Below, in pieces: positions 33,891 to 46,300 of a DNA stretch of 64,000 bases. The notes under the pieces were generated by a model. That model did no database searches and was not told the DNA's origin. It worked only from the letters and a program-made list of their open reading frames with translations. Source of the stretch: Auricularia sp. M13. Taxonomy: Eukaryota > Basidiomycota > Agaricomycetes > Auriculariales > Auriculariaceae. Numbering within the stretch: the first letter of the stretch is position 1; each line of letters starts with the position of its first letter. The position numbers were made by a program, and so were the translations under genes. The stretch is from positions 2,046,001 through 2,110,000 of the forward strand of contig CM073199.1 of NCBI GenBank assembly GCA_037042915.1, read 5' to 3'.

Positions 33891-36281
33891 CCTGCGCTGC
33901 CTGTCAGCACTGCAAGCAGGGCGGTAAACGCCCAGGCGCACCTGGGGAGGTAGGGGCGGGCGCGGGGTGAGCGGGGGCGAGGTTGGGATTACGGATCAAG
34001 AGACGGAATCGGAGTTCCATTTCGCGTGCCCCCGGTGTACCAGTGGGTCCTCAAACGCCCCCAGAGGCATGAGAAATAGTAGACAACGCCATAAACACGT
34101 GTCTAATACAGTTGGAGATAGTGGGGCAAAGAAATTCGGTCACAATATCGGCTCAATTGATCCCTACAAGGTTTATTATCCCGGAGGTGACCCTGAACGA
34201 ACTCTCTCGGTTGCAATAAGGCTGAACTAACTCTAATGTAGCCTTGAATCAGTCCTTGATAAGGACAGCAAGTCCTCTTGCACTTGCGGCTGCGCTTGCG
34301 GCCGCGGTTCTGACTGCGTGCGCGACTGCGTGTGTCTATGGAGCGTTCTCACTCGTGCCTCAGTCAACTATGCAGCAGTGACGGATTCTGCAACCTGAGA
34401 CTTATGTCTGCAATACATATCAATGTCCTCACTGTCAAATATAGCACGGTGTAAGTGTTGGGAGGTTGAAGTGTGTTCTGGTCAGTGCATTCATGCATGG
34501 CACTCGAAGCACCAGTGAGTTATACAGCGTCTCCCACCTGTTTCCAGGCGTGCTTTTGCTGGAAGGACACTGCTGTCAGTGAGAATGAGTAGGCTCAGCT
34601 GTGTCTAGGATGTGAGGCGCACCATTCATAGCCTGCACAGTCTGCAGTGCGATGCTCAGTGACTTGCTGCAGGGAACAGCTCGAGTGAGCACTACGCTGC
34701 AGCTGCATGCGCAGTCCTGACTGCCTTGGTGTGCGGGATTTCACGCTGTATTTCCCTGGCGCACCTCAGTACAATACATATGTAGTTTCATCGAATAAAG
34801 GCTCATGAGACAGTGCTGTGGACATTGAGGTACTGGGTGTAAGCTGTTTGAACAAGAATACCACAGCTGCTGCATACACAACCATCCCACGCGTTTTCCT
34901 TGACCCCTTGCACAGGATGGACAGTAGATGATCTTAGGACACTGGAATAAGACTGGATGTGCGTACGGTGGGCTGGTTGTTCGACGACTCGATCTGCTTT
35001 GCATGAATCTGTATCCTTAACCCAAGTGAACAAAACCATCACAAAGTCTTCCACTACTTGCCTCTCAAAGCTCTCTCACCACCTCAAGAGACTCTGACTT
35101 GCATCTAAACTGTACTCCTATGAGGGGTCAAGACTTGCATGCATCGTTGGGGCGATAATCGCCATTACAGACCGCGAAGAGCAGGGTATTAGTGCTCAGT
35201 GTAATGCTCAGTGTAATCAAACTTCACTGATTAGAACACTTTCGACCCTAATGCAAAGCAAATCAAATACAATCCCGCGCGCATTACCTTGCGCTTTCTA
35301 ATGCGTTTGCGCGCACATTAGACTTGCGCTTTCTAATGCGTTTGCGAGCGCATTAGACTTGCGCTATCTAATGCGCTCGCAAACGCATTAGACTTGCGGT
35401 TTCTAATGCGTTTGCGAGCGCATTAGACTTGCGCTATCTAATGCGCTCGCAAACGCATTAGACTTGCGGTTTCTAATGCGTTTGCGAGCGCATTAGACTT
35501 GCGGTTTCTAATGCGTTTAGCGCATTAGACTTGCGCTATCTAATGCGTTTTTGCGCATTAGACTTGCGGTTTCTAATGCGTTTGGCAGCGCATTAGACTT
35601 GCGGTTTCTAATGCGTTTGAGCGCATTAGACTTGCGCTTTCTAATGCGTTTGCGAGCGCATTAGACTTGCTGTTTCTAATGCGTTTGAAGCGATTAGACT
35701 TGCGCATTCTAATGCGTTTGCGAGCGCATTAGACTTGCGCTATCTAATGCGTTTGCGCGCGCATTAGACTTGCGGTTTCTAATGCGTTTGCGGCGCATTA
35801 GACTTGCCTTTGCTGTGGGGTTTGCTAATGCATTTGGCCTTGAATCCTGGTGCTATTCTAATGCGGTTTTCTCCGGATTACTTTCTGGATTGCCTCTTGT
35901 TTTGCAACCGCGTTTTGCCCATGCGGGTTTCGCCGTGCTACTGTCTGACCTGTAATACGGTTTCTCCCGCTTGACTTTGTGCGTTTCTTGAGTCCGGCCT
36001 CTTCGAAATCGATTTCTTCGCCACACATTTCCCCTCAACACATTTATGACTTGTAATATGATATGGCACCGCCTTAAATAGGACATCAAAAATATTTTTC
36101 ATACATATTTTTGAAATGGTACATGTGGCAGCAAGCTGCTTCAACACACTTAAAAAAATGTCGAGGGTCACGCAAGTGCGTGATGCGGGTGCGGGCGCGG
36201 GCGCGGGTGCGGCCGCGGGTACAGCCGCGCGCTCCACGGCATTTGCCGTTGCAGAAGGAACCAAGCTTTCTGCCAGCCAAA
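33891..36281. other. Large non-coding region between the two KDZ-element genes
   Basis: Both genes are on the minus strand, so this holds the upstream region of the companion locus and the downstream region of the transposase. It contains the hairpin array at 35284-35815 and a GCGGGY run at 36185-36225. From 34250 to 35250 there is no gene or repeat I can recognise beyond scattered CAGTG/CTCAG words. Confidence 0.5.
35284..35815. repeat. Tandem array of palindromic hairpins
   Basis: About 17 units of 25-38 bp. Each has arms CTAATGCG and CGCATTAG around a short loop (TTTGCGAG most often), separated by ACTTGCGSTWT. Two early units have the loop reversed (CTCGCAAA), so the palindrome is turned around. 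Loop lengths vary (TTTAG, TTTTTG, TTTGGCAG). The end decays into CTAATGCATTTGG near 35825. Confidence 0.9.
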
Positions 36282-39200
36282 TTACAAAGGATCAACATTA
36301 TTATCTACTACAGGAACATGCCTACAAATGAGATCATACAAATAAACCCGAAACACAGGAATTAGATCCTCGGACAACCCAGTTGAGCGCCACTGGCGGA
36401 CTACAGCTGCCATCGTAGCCAGCACCCAAAGCCCACTGTCCACAAGGCCGTGGACCTGATGGGGCTCTGTGGGAGACACCAGTCTTCGCACGTCCCAACG
36501 CATAGGCGGTGTTGTTGCGTTCCTTGATGGGACGGACTTGGCGAACCCAAGGAGCGCAGTGATGAATTGACCAACGCACTAAGAGCAAGTTAGCACTCTG
36601 TCTCAGCGGACATCACAGAGACACACCTCCGCATGAATTTCCGCGCGATCCTTGTTGCCGAAGCAATCATAGAAGTCGATCTTGTTGCAGAGAGGGTACA
36701 CCACAGCCAGCATCCAGTCGTAGTTCTTCAAGATCGGCACCGCGATGACGTCCTTCCTCCAAAACTCGGTGCATTCGACCTGCTTGAACACGCGGGTTCG
36801 CTCACTTGTGTCGAGCCAGAGTGCGTAGTCGCGAGGGTGAAACACAGCAACGCGGTCTGAAGCCCCACCGGCGAACTCAGAAATGAGAGCCCTCGTACAC
36901 GCATATATGGCATCGCCTGAGAGAACGCCAGGAGCGCGCAGCGAGGTGAGAGCTGCACAAGTCAGATCCACCCGCGCAAAACCGGACCCGGGCCGCTGCG
37001 AGCGCGGCTGCGGCTGCGGCTGCGGGTGCGCTGGAACATAGGCTTGGAGCATGGGGCCGAGCTCCGAGTCGATATGCGCAGACTTGATCTGTTGAAGGCG
37101 GTTTGTGTAAGTATTATGCCGCAAAATCTATATCAAGGATGACTCACCGGCTTGTGGGCAGCAAAGTCAACAGTTGGTGCAATACCAAGCTCATAGTCGG
37201 CCACGCGAACAGAATTGTCCAGAAACGGGTCGTCTTCATCGCTTGAATCGCCGTCGTCGTCGTCGTCCGAGTCCTCATCAGAGTCAGAGTCCTCGTTCTC
37301 CACGCCGTGATGGTGTCGGTGCTGTGGAGTCGGCGGCGGCGTTGAGAGACCCAGTGTGCGCGGTCGTGTACCGTTCGGCAATGCCAAATTGAACCGAATT
37401 GGACCGTGAGATGTCGTTCCAATGTTGGGGCGCGGAGCCTGCCCGACATGGGCCGACACTGGTGTTCCAAGCGCGGGCGCGGGCGCGGGCGCGGTTGCGG
37501 CTGCGGCTGCGGCTGCGGCTGCGGTGGCCTCGACCGCTGCGATGGGCGTTTGCACCGCTTCCTCCCACCTAGCGAGCGGGATATTGAGCTTCTTGCAGCC
37601 CTGAGCAAGGTCTTCCAGACGAGCATACTCCCGCCGCAATAGGGTCACGTAAAGAGCGTCTTATGGTGGGTCAATCTTGGCTGCGATAAATTGATAGCTT
37701 GACGTACTGCTAGGGTTCATGATCGCCGAGGCAATGGCCTTTGCCTCCAGTGTTAGCCAGTTAAACAGTTGCTTCTCCTCGCGAAGTAGGCGCTCCCTCT
37801 CAGCAGTGCAACGATCGAGAGCAAGCTGCGCCCGAATCGCAACACGGACAGTCGAGTCTGTCAGCCACAGACCGTTTCCAGAAGGTAGCCTTGACACCCA
37901 GACATCCTCCAGCAGCATCGAGTTGTCGCTCTTGAGCTTGAAATGTCGGTTGGCAGCTCCTGCGGAAGGGGAACGTGCGGCCTGCGGGTAGGAGCTGTCG
38001 CACACGTGCGCAAAGGTCGTTATAGCGGACGATGGCGCTGTGAACTGCAGAGTACGGCGATTAATCGAAGACCGGACCTTCTGATGCTGCTTGGTGCCTG
38101 CAAAGATCGTAGGACGTTAGAACATATAAACCAAGCAACTCACGAACTCACCCAGCGGCTCGCCAGCACCACCGGCAGCCTGATCGAGGGTCTCGTACTC
38201 GAAAAAACGTCCGGTAATCTTGCGGCGCGCAATGCACTTCGCATCGTAGCACATGATCAAGGCACGCACAAAGTCCACACCAAGTTCCTGAATGTCGGGA
38301 AACTCCTGCTCCACGTTGAGCGAGGCGTACAGCGCATCTGCCTGCTGTGTCAGGTTCGCCAATGATTCTCGAAGCTCGTCCAGGTGCGCATTGGGAGATG
38401 CAGACGGCACACTGCTGCGGTCGACGGCGGCCTGTGCAACTGCGATGGCTTCCTCGACCGTGTCGATCTGGTCTTGAAGCGCCATTACAGCCTCCAGCTC
38501 CTTGCGCAACCGGGGTGTCCGAGCTGCAAGTCCGTTAGCTTAATCGAACAAGCAGACGTACACGCGCCCGTGCCCGCGCCCGCGCCCGTAGCCGCGCCCG
38601 TAGCCGCGCCCGCAGACGTAACAAAACTTACTGCGGCGTACCGCCAATTGAGCTTCGCGTTGCTCGCGCCACTGCGCCCTCAGGAGTTCCGATGAGCGTC
38701 CGGACGCCTCAATGTCCTTCTTTGCCTCCACTTCGCGGTCCTTGACTGCTTTCCACTTTCGTTGCAGCCACTTGCCCGACTCGTCGCGTATGGCTCTGCC
38801 GACCCATTGGATATGCCGATCGAGGGTAATGAGGCGTCCCTTCCTCTGTATAATGTCAATATAAATACCAAACAGGTGCAATTTGACTTACCCAAGCACC
38901 ACGGAGGTTGGTAATCAACCCCCTGAGCCGTGACCACAGCCGTTCAACGCCTTCGCCATCAGAGAGGCCAAATCCGGGATTCATTCGCGGACTGTACACA
39001 ATCTGACACTCCCACTGGTGCGCATAGGAGTGCATGGAGCTCGTGGCAAATACCACGAGGGACTCCATCAGGGGAGTCAGGACGGCATACTGAGGAGGCA
39101 TTAGCTGAAGTCACGGTGGCATGTGCTGCGGCCGCGGTCGCACCCGCACCCGCAGGCGCGCCCGCGGCCGTATCCGCAATGGTGCTCACAGCCAGAACGG

Positions 39201-41230
39201 TCTTGTGCTGCACACATCCGATGTCGTACAGGTTCAGAATAGTCGCCAGAGACGGAAGGTGGAGTTTTGTCCAGATAAACATTGCGAGGGCGTACTTCAT
39301 CTGTTCTCCCGGTGTGTCGATGTTGCAGACATAGAGTGGCACGTCATGTCGACAGACGATAGCCATCAAACCGCGGTCGTCGTGCTTCTCACCGCCGGCC
39401 TTGATCCGTGACCCGTCCGCCGCGGTATGAGAGCTTTCGCATTGCTTCACTGCGCTTGCGGGCACCTCAGTCTTGTACTTGCGAGCAGGGCGCTTCCTGG
39501 CTTCGTCGTGTGCGGTACCAACGGCATCGGCAATTCCTTCGGTATAAAGGCCTCGGGCGTGAACAGAATCTCTGGGCAGTCACCTGCTGTGACGTTACGT
39601 CGGTGGGAGAAGTTGCCATCGACAGCCAGGTGGTAATCACATCTGTTGAGCATAAGTCACACCGCACGCAGCCCAGAGCAGAAAATTACATACGTCGACA
39701 GCGGAAGTCCAACGAATGCCGTAGCGAAGCACTTTGCGCAACGAGACGCAAGATATCCATCGATGTCGGTCCGACCATCAGGAAACAGGCCAAACTTGGC
39801 CGCAACAGCAATCCAGTGACGTGCTGGCCCTGTTACCTGTGGCCCACTCGGCGCCGGTCGCGGACGGGCTGCGGGATGCGGCGGATGCCAGGGCTCTGCC
39901 CGTGGAAACCTGTCCATGTCGAACTCAGTGTCAGGGACATCTGACGACCGATCTTCGTCCATGGCGTCTTCGTCGAGAACCTCCTCAACGGTCGGGAATG
40001 GTATCCGGTGCCGCTGATGCTCGTGGGTGGGCGTTGGAGGCGGGGTCGCAAGTTCGACCGCGCCTGCGCCCGCGCCCGTGCCCGTACCCGTACCCGCGAC
40101 CGTGACCGCGCTCGCCAGCGATGGATACAGCACGTCTTGCCGGCCTCGAAGAATGCACTTGGCAGTCCCGGCCTCCTGTCTGGCACGAACGAGGTCGTAC
40201 CACAGGAGTGCGTCCGTGAGGGCCTTCTTGAATCCCTCCTTGATCGGTTTTCCCTGAAACGGAAAGAAATTAGCGACTGGGCTGTACTTCACGCACTATT
40301 GTTACCTTCTTCGTCCGCAAAATGTAACCATTGCTTCGATGCTGATCTCTGAGCGATGCGGCGAGAGACTGAACGGAATTGGAAGCATTCCGGATGAGGT
40401 CTAGAAATAGATTCAGCAAGTCGATACTAAATGCGTAATGGGGATTGCAAGGAGATGAGGGAAACAGGCCGCGCTCAGCTAAATAGACTGCATAGCTCAT
40501 GTGGCTACACGTCCTAACTTCCCGGGTTTCACAGTCTGATATTGTGTGTGAGTAACATCCAAGCATGGCAAGAAAATTCGCACGCTTCAGGTACACCAGA
40601 TTAACGCGATGCAGGCGCACTCCACTTGTGCACGCGTCGCCGGGGCATTCTGATAATGTACACACTCAGGAAACATCTTCTGTTGTAACTGCGACATACC
40701 TTCAGAGCGCGAGAAGACATCGCAGCTGCCGCTACCGGTCCCGCTGCGGGTCCCGCTACCGCTGCTGCCCATCGCGTCGCCGTAGCTGGATGCGAGATAA
40801 TGGAGGATCGGGTCGACCAGCTTCGGTAGCAGCTCGTTCCAATGAAAGAACTTGCGCTCCGTCTTCAGCGTCGGTGGACCTGCGACCCGCTTGCGTTTCG
40901 GGGCCGGCGTATAGTCGTAGTCATCTGCTGGGCCAAACGGAATAAAGTCGTCCTGCACCTCCGGAGCAGCGGCGGCCTGTGGAACGGTGACTCGCGATGA
41001 ACAGCAGTGCGGGCGCGAACGACACCTGACGCGGGGATTTTGGGGACGACAAACAGCGGCGTCATGTGCTGCTCGCCGCTTTTCCGCCTTTTTGTGAGCT
41101 TTTTCATGGCCTGGGGTATACCCAGGCCAATGGATGTCACAGCGCCGATTTTAACGCTCGAGTTGCGTCGCTGGGCGCCGGACTTTTGGGTGCGCTTAGG
41201 CGCGGCCGACGAGCCAGGTCTGTGGGACAT
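36282..41230 (-). CDS. KDZ transposase with cysteine cluster and C-terminal Ulp1/C48-like domain
   Basis: Multi-exon gene from the ATG at 41230 (MSHRPGSSAAPKRTQKSGAQ) to a stop at 36282. N-terminal cysteine cluster (CPGDACTSG, CYSHTISDC) is followed by YLAERGLFPSSPCNPHYAFS, the usual entry to KDZ proteins. The transposase core has AVDGNFSHRR (first acidic residue; near 39600-39630), DDRGLMAIVCRHDVPLYV, LNLYDIGC, MHSYAHQWECQ and LSDGEGVERLWSRLRGL, then a long coiled-coil region and an acidic Ser/Asp/Glu segment. The last two exons form a Ulp1-like fold: VIAVPILKNYDWMLAVVYP, IDFYDCFGN, then GLVDSGLWVLATMAA. There the catalytic His position reads Asp (36717-36719) and the Cys position reads Ser (36435-36437). 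An Ala/Gly-rich insert sits inside the core. I can follow the frame through the introns I checked, including a 48-bp one at 36579-36626. The transposase is probably active in principle; the protease domain probably is not. Confidence 0.88.
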
Positions 41231-42060
41231 TATGTGGTGTGGTGGCGGCGGGTGGGTGAAAAAAAGTCGGCCTTCCCGGATACTTCCGTAGGTCCGCCGC
41301 ACCCGTCCACGTGACCCGCAGGATCAGCCGCAACGGAGATCAGCCGCAACGGACTTGTCCGTTGACAGCTGACAGACACCCGACACAGGTACCGCCGCGG
41401 GTACGGCGCGGAATGCGGCGCGGGTGCGGGCACAGGTGCGGGCGCAGGTGCGCGTCCGGGGGCGTGTACCATAAATACTTGTGATGAACAACAACGGGCA
41501 CATACCGCGATTAAATGATATTTATTCGTCTATGTGCCCGTTGTTGTGCATTCCTTTATTTTGCGTCCGACTTGGTGATCCTAATCTCTGGATGTACAAC
41601 AACGGGCACATAGAGGCTCTGGGTCAATATTTTACCCGTATAGCTCGTGCGTAGACGTAGCAGAGGTAACGCGAACAATTTTGCATGCATCAGGACATGG
41701 CGTTCGATTCAACGTTCGTCACATCTACGGGTGCGGCCGCGGGTGCAGGCGCGGGTGCGGCCGAGGGTGTGTGGATGTCGATGCATACATCCATAATGAA
41801 CAACAACGGGCACATACCGCAAAGTATCATTGGTCTATGTGCCCGTTGTTGTGCATTGAATGATTATATCGTTGTTGTTGCACATCCAGACACATAGAGG
41901 CTGCAAGGGAACTTAGAAGGGAATTCCTATCACCTCTGCTTTGTCTGCTCTTGATAATCCTTGCGTAAATTGCTCGCTTGTAGACATAGCAAAGGTGATA
42001 CGAAAGTTTCTGCATGCATTAAGATTCCGTGCTCCAAATTTGACACTGCTTTCGAATATG
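41231..42060. other. Non-coding right flank of the transposase gene, with inverted ACGGGCACATA words
   Basis: Contains GC-rich (GCGGGY) runs at 41395-41460 and 41735-41765. The word ACAACAACGGGCACATA occurs at 41488-41504, 41596-41612 and 41799-41815, and its reverse complement at 41531-41547 and 41836-41852. Two of the inverted pairs can fold into hairpins with 20-30-base loops. No gene seen; it should include the transposase promoter. Confidence 0.65.
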
Positions 42061-42129
42061 GTACATATTAAGTGTTGCCTCGATTTAGTTTGTAGTTGGG
42101 GAAAGAAAATGTTTTTGGGAAAGAAAATG

Positions 42130-43290
42130 TTTTTGAGATTTAAGCGCCAGCGGCGCCGGCGGCGGCGGCAGCGGTGGCGGCCGATGCCGACGGTGGTGGC
42201 GCGGCGGCGGCCGATGCCGACGGCGGTGGCACGGCGGCGGCCGATGCTGGCGACGGCGGGGGCCCACCGGGATAAGCCGCACGCAGCAGCGCCCGCAGGG
42301 CCACCCGCGGGCGTACCCAGCGACCCGCAATGGAACCCGCAGAGCAACCCGCAGTAGCACCCAGGGACCCGCAACGGGACCCGCGGGCGTACCCAGCGAC
42401 CCGCAATGGGACCCGCAGAGCAACCCGCAGCAGCACCCAGGGACCCGCAACGGGACCCGCAGGCGTACCCAGGGAACCGCAATGGGTCCCGCAGAGCAAC
42501 CCGCAAGTGCATCCCGGGACCCGCAGAGCAACCCGCAGGTGCACCCAGGGACCCGCAACGGGACCCGCAGGCGCACCCAGGGACCCGCAACGGGACCCGC
42601 AGTAGCACCCAGGGACCCCAACGGGACCCGCGGGCGTACCCAGCGACCCGCAATGGGACCCGCAGAGCAACCCGCAGCAGCACCCAGGGACCCGCAACGG
42701 GACCCGCAGGCGTACCCAGGGAACCGCAATGGGTCCCGCAGAGCAACCCGCAAGTGCATCCCGGGACCCGCAGAGCAACCCGCAGGTGCACCCAGGGACC
42801 CGCAACGGGACCCGCAGGCGCACCCAGGGACCCGCAACGGGACCCGCAGTAGCACCCAGGGACCCGCAACGGGACCCGCGGGCGTACCCAGCGACCCGCA
42901 ATGGGACCCGCAGAGCAACCCGCAGCAGCACCCAGGGACCCGCAACGGGACCCGCAGGCGTACCCAGGGAACCGCAATGGGTCCCGCAGAGCAACCCGCA
43001 AGTGCATCCCGGGACCCGCAGAGCAACCCGCAGGTGCACCCAGGGACCCGCAACGGGACCCGCAGGCGCACCCAGGGACCCGCAACGGGACCCGCAGTAG
43101 CACCCAGGGACCCGCAACGGGACCCGCAGGCGCACCCAGGGACCCGCAACGGGAACCGCACTGGCATTCATGCACCCGCAATGGGAACCGCACTGGCATT
43201 CACGCACCCGCAATGGGAACCGCACTACTATACAGGGACCCGCAACGAAACCCGCACCACCACCTGCTGTCCCACTGACCCACCTGCAAC
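42130..43290. repeat. Right subterminal GC minisatellite of the KDZ element
   Basis: Inverted counterpart of 26530-27235 but longer. Besides the basic unit (GACCCGCAACGGGACCCGCA) it has a higher-order unit of about 247 bp present three times (about 42350, 42600 and 42848). The left end lacks this, so the two ends expanded independently. Confidence 0.9.
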
Positions 43291-43381
43291 GGACGCGGGC
43301 GCGGGCGCGGGCCTGACGCTAGCCTATTTTCCGGGGGGGTAAAATAGGGTTAACGCCACCCGGTTGCAGCTACCTGAGGTG

Positions 43382-46300
43382 TGTTGAACGGGCGATGTCT
43401 GAGCTCCTGACGTCAGTTCTGACTCGTTCGGCTGCCCGAAACCACCTTCACCTGTCAAATTCTCCTCCGAATCTTGTCATTTAAAAAGCGCACCAGTGGC
43501 ACCATGAGTGATTCGGCGATTCGGCGACGTGAAATGGGTCTGCGGGCGATTTTTGAGCTCCCGACGTCAGTTCTGACTCGTTCGGCTGCCCGAAACCACC
43601 TTCATGTGTCAAATTCTCGTCCGAATCTTGTCATTCAAAAAGCGCACCAGTGGCACCATGAGTGATTCGGCGATTCGGCGACGTGAAATGGGTCTGCGGG
43701 CGATTTTTGAGCTCCTGACGTCAGTTCTGACTCGTTCGGCTGCCCGAAACCACCTTCACCTGTCAAATTCTCCTCCGAATCTTGTCATTCAAAAAGCGCA
43801 TCAGTGGCACCTGGCGCAAAATCGGAGCTTCGGCCCTGCTCCGGTGTTGAACGGGCGATGTCTGAGCTCCTGACGTCAGTTCTGACTCGTTCGGCTGCCC
43901 GAAACCACCTTCACGTGTCGAATTCTCGTCCGAATCTTGTCATTTAAAAAGCGCACCAGTGGCACCTGGCGCAAAATCGGAGCTTCGGGCCTGCTCCGGT
44001 GTTGAACGGGCGATTTTTGAGCTCCCGACGTCAGTTCTGACTCGTTCGGCTGCCCGAAACCACCTTCACGTGTCAAATTCTCCTCCAAATCTTGTCATTC
44101 AAAAAGCGCATCAGTGGCACCTGGCGCAAAATCGGAGCTTCGGCCCTGCTCCGGTGTTGAACGGGCGATGTCTGAGCTCCTGACGTCAGTTCTGACTCGT
44201 TCGGCTGCCCGAAACCACCTTCACCTGTCAAATTCTCCTCCGAATCTTGTCATTTAAAAAGCGCACCAGTGGCACCATGAGTGATTCGGCGATTCGGCGA
44301 CGTGAAATGGGTCTGCGGGCGATTTTTGAGCTCCCGACGTCAGTTCTGACTCGTTCGGCTGCCCGAAACCACCTTCATGTGTCAAATTCTCGTCCGAATC
44401 TTGTCATTCAAAAAGCGCACCAGTGGCACCATGAGTGATTCGGCGATTCGGCGACGTGAAATGGGTCTGCGGGCGATTTTTGAGCTCCTGACGTCAGTTC
44501 TGACTCGTTCGGCTGCCCGAAACCACCTTCACGTGTCAAATTCTCGTCCGAATCTTGTCATTCAAAAAGCGCACCAGTGGCACCTGGCGCAAATCGGAGC
44601 TTCGGGCCTGCTCCGGTGTTGAACGGGCGATTTTTGAGCTCCCGACGTCAGTTCTGACTCGTTCGGCTGCCGAAACGACCTTCACGTGTCAAATTCTCGT
44701 CCGAATCTTGTCGTTTAAAAAGCGCATCAGTGGCACCTGGCGCAAAATCGGAGCTTCGGCCCTGCTCCAGTGTTGAACGGGCGATTTCTGAGCTCCCGAC
44801 GTCAGTTCTGACTCGTTCGGCTGTCCGAAACCACCTTCACGTGTCAAATTCTCCTCCGAATCTTGTCATTCAAAAAGCGCATCAGTGGCACCTGGCGCAA
44901 AATCGGAGCTTCGGGCCTGCTCCGGTGTTGAACGGGCGATTTCTGAGCTCCTGACGTCAGTTCTGACTCGTTCGCTGCCGAAACCACCTTCACGTGTCAA
45001 ATTCTCGTCCGAATCTTGTCATTCAAAAAGCGCATCAGTGGCACCTGGCGCAAAACCGGAGCTTCGGCCCTGCTCCGATGTTGAACGGGCGATTTTTGAG
45101 CTCCCGGACGTCAGTTCTGACTCGTTCGGCTGCCGAAACGACCTTCACGTGTCAAATTCTCGTCCGAATCTTGTCATTCAAAAAGCGCATCAGTGGCACC
45201 TGGCGCAAAACCGGAGCTTCGGCCCTGCTCCGGTGTTGAACGGGCGATTTTTGAGCTCCCGACGTCAGTTCTGACTCGTTCGGCTGCCCGAAACCACCTT
45301 CACGTGTCAAATTCTCGTCCGAATCTTGTCATTCAAAAAGCGCACCAGTGGCACCTGGCGCAAAATCGGAGCTTCGGGCCTGCTCCGGTGTTGAACGGGC
45401 GATTTTTGAGCTCCCGACGTCAGTTCTGACTCGTTCGGCTGCCCGAAACCACCTTCACGTGTCAAATTCTCGTCCGAATCTTGTCATTCAAAAAGCGCAT
45501 CAGTGGCACCTGGCGCAAAATCGGAGCTTCGGTCCTGCTCCGGTGTTGAACGGGCGATTTTGAGCTCCCGACATTAGTTCTGAGTCGTTCGGCTGCCCTA
45601 AACCACCTTCACGTGTCAAATCCGCATCTGAATCTTGTCATTCAAAAAGCGCACCAGTGGCAGGTGGCGCAAATCGGAGCTTCGGGCCTGCTCCGGTGTT
45701 GAATGGGCGATTTTGAGCTCCGGCGTCAGTTCTGACTCGTTCGGCTGCCCGAAACGACCTTCACGTGTCAAATTCTCGTCCGAATCTTGTCATTCAAAAA
45801 GCGCACCAGTGGCACCTGGCGCAAATCGGAGCATCGGGTCTGCTCCGGTGTTGGACGCGCGATTTTTGAGCTCCCGAAGTCAGTTCTGACTCGTTCGGCT
45901 GCCCAAAACCACCTTCACGTGTCAAATTCTCCTCCGAATCTTGTCATTTAAAAAGCGCACCAGTGGCACCATGAGTGATTCGGCGATTCGGCGGCGTGAA
46001 ATGGGTCTGCGGGCGATTTTTGAGCTCCGAGCGTGAGTTCTGACTCGTTCGGCTGCCGAAACCACCTTCACGTGTCAAATTCTCGTCCGAATCTTGTCAT
46101 TCAAAAAGCGCACCAGTGGCACCATGAGTGATTCGGCGATTCGGCGACGTGAAATGGGTCTGCGGGCGATTTTTGAGCTCCCGACGTCAGTTCTGACTCG
46201 TTCGGCTGCCCGAAACCACCTTCACGTGTCAAATTCTCCTCCAAATCTTGTCATTCAAAAAGCGCATCAGTGGCACCTGGCGCAAAATCGGAGCTTCGGT

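Larger units (their letters stand above)
26406..43381. mobile_element. Inner KDZ-family DNA transposon
   Basis: 16,976 bp with termini CACCTCAGGTAGCTGCAACC on both ends, flanked by TGTTGAAC on each side. Inverted homology continues inward for about 0.9 kb on the left and 1.3 kb on the right, through GC-rich minisatellite that differs in length. It carries a KDZ transposase gene (36282-41230) and a companion locus (28099-33890), both on the minus strand. KDZ/Zisupton elements are reported, as I recall, to make 8-bp duplications, which fits. It landed inside a satellite monomer of the outer element, so it is the younger of the two. Confidence 0.92.

Noticed and set aside
34034-34230. Plus-strand frame containing FACPRCTSG
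   Set aside because: A single CxxC in a short frame with no second cysteine pair or neighbour; more likely the upstream region of the companion locus.
35284-35815. CRISPR-like regular array
   Set aside because: Units are palindromes with no unique spacers, the organism is a fungus, and there are no cas genes.
28099-41230. TET/JBP dioxygenase partner of the KDZ element
   Set aside because: I looked for the HxD and downstream His/Arg pattern in all exons on the minus strand and did not find it.
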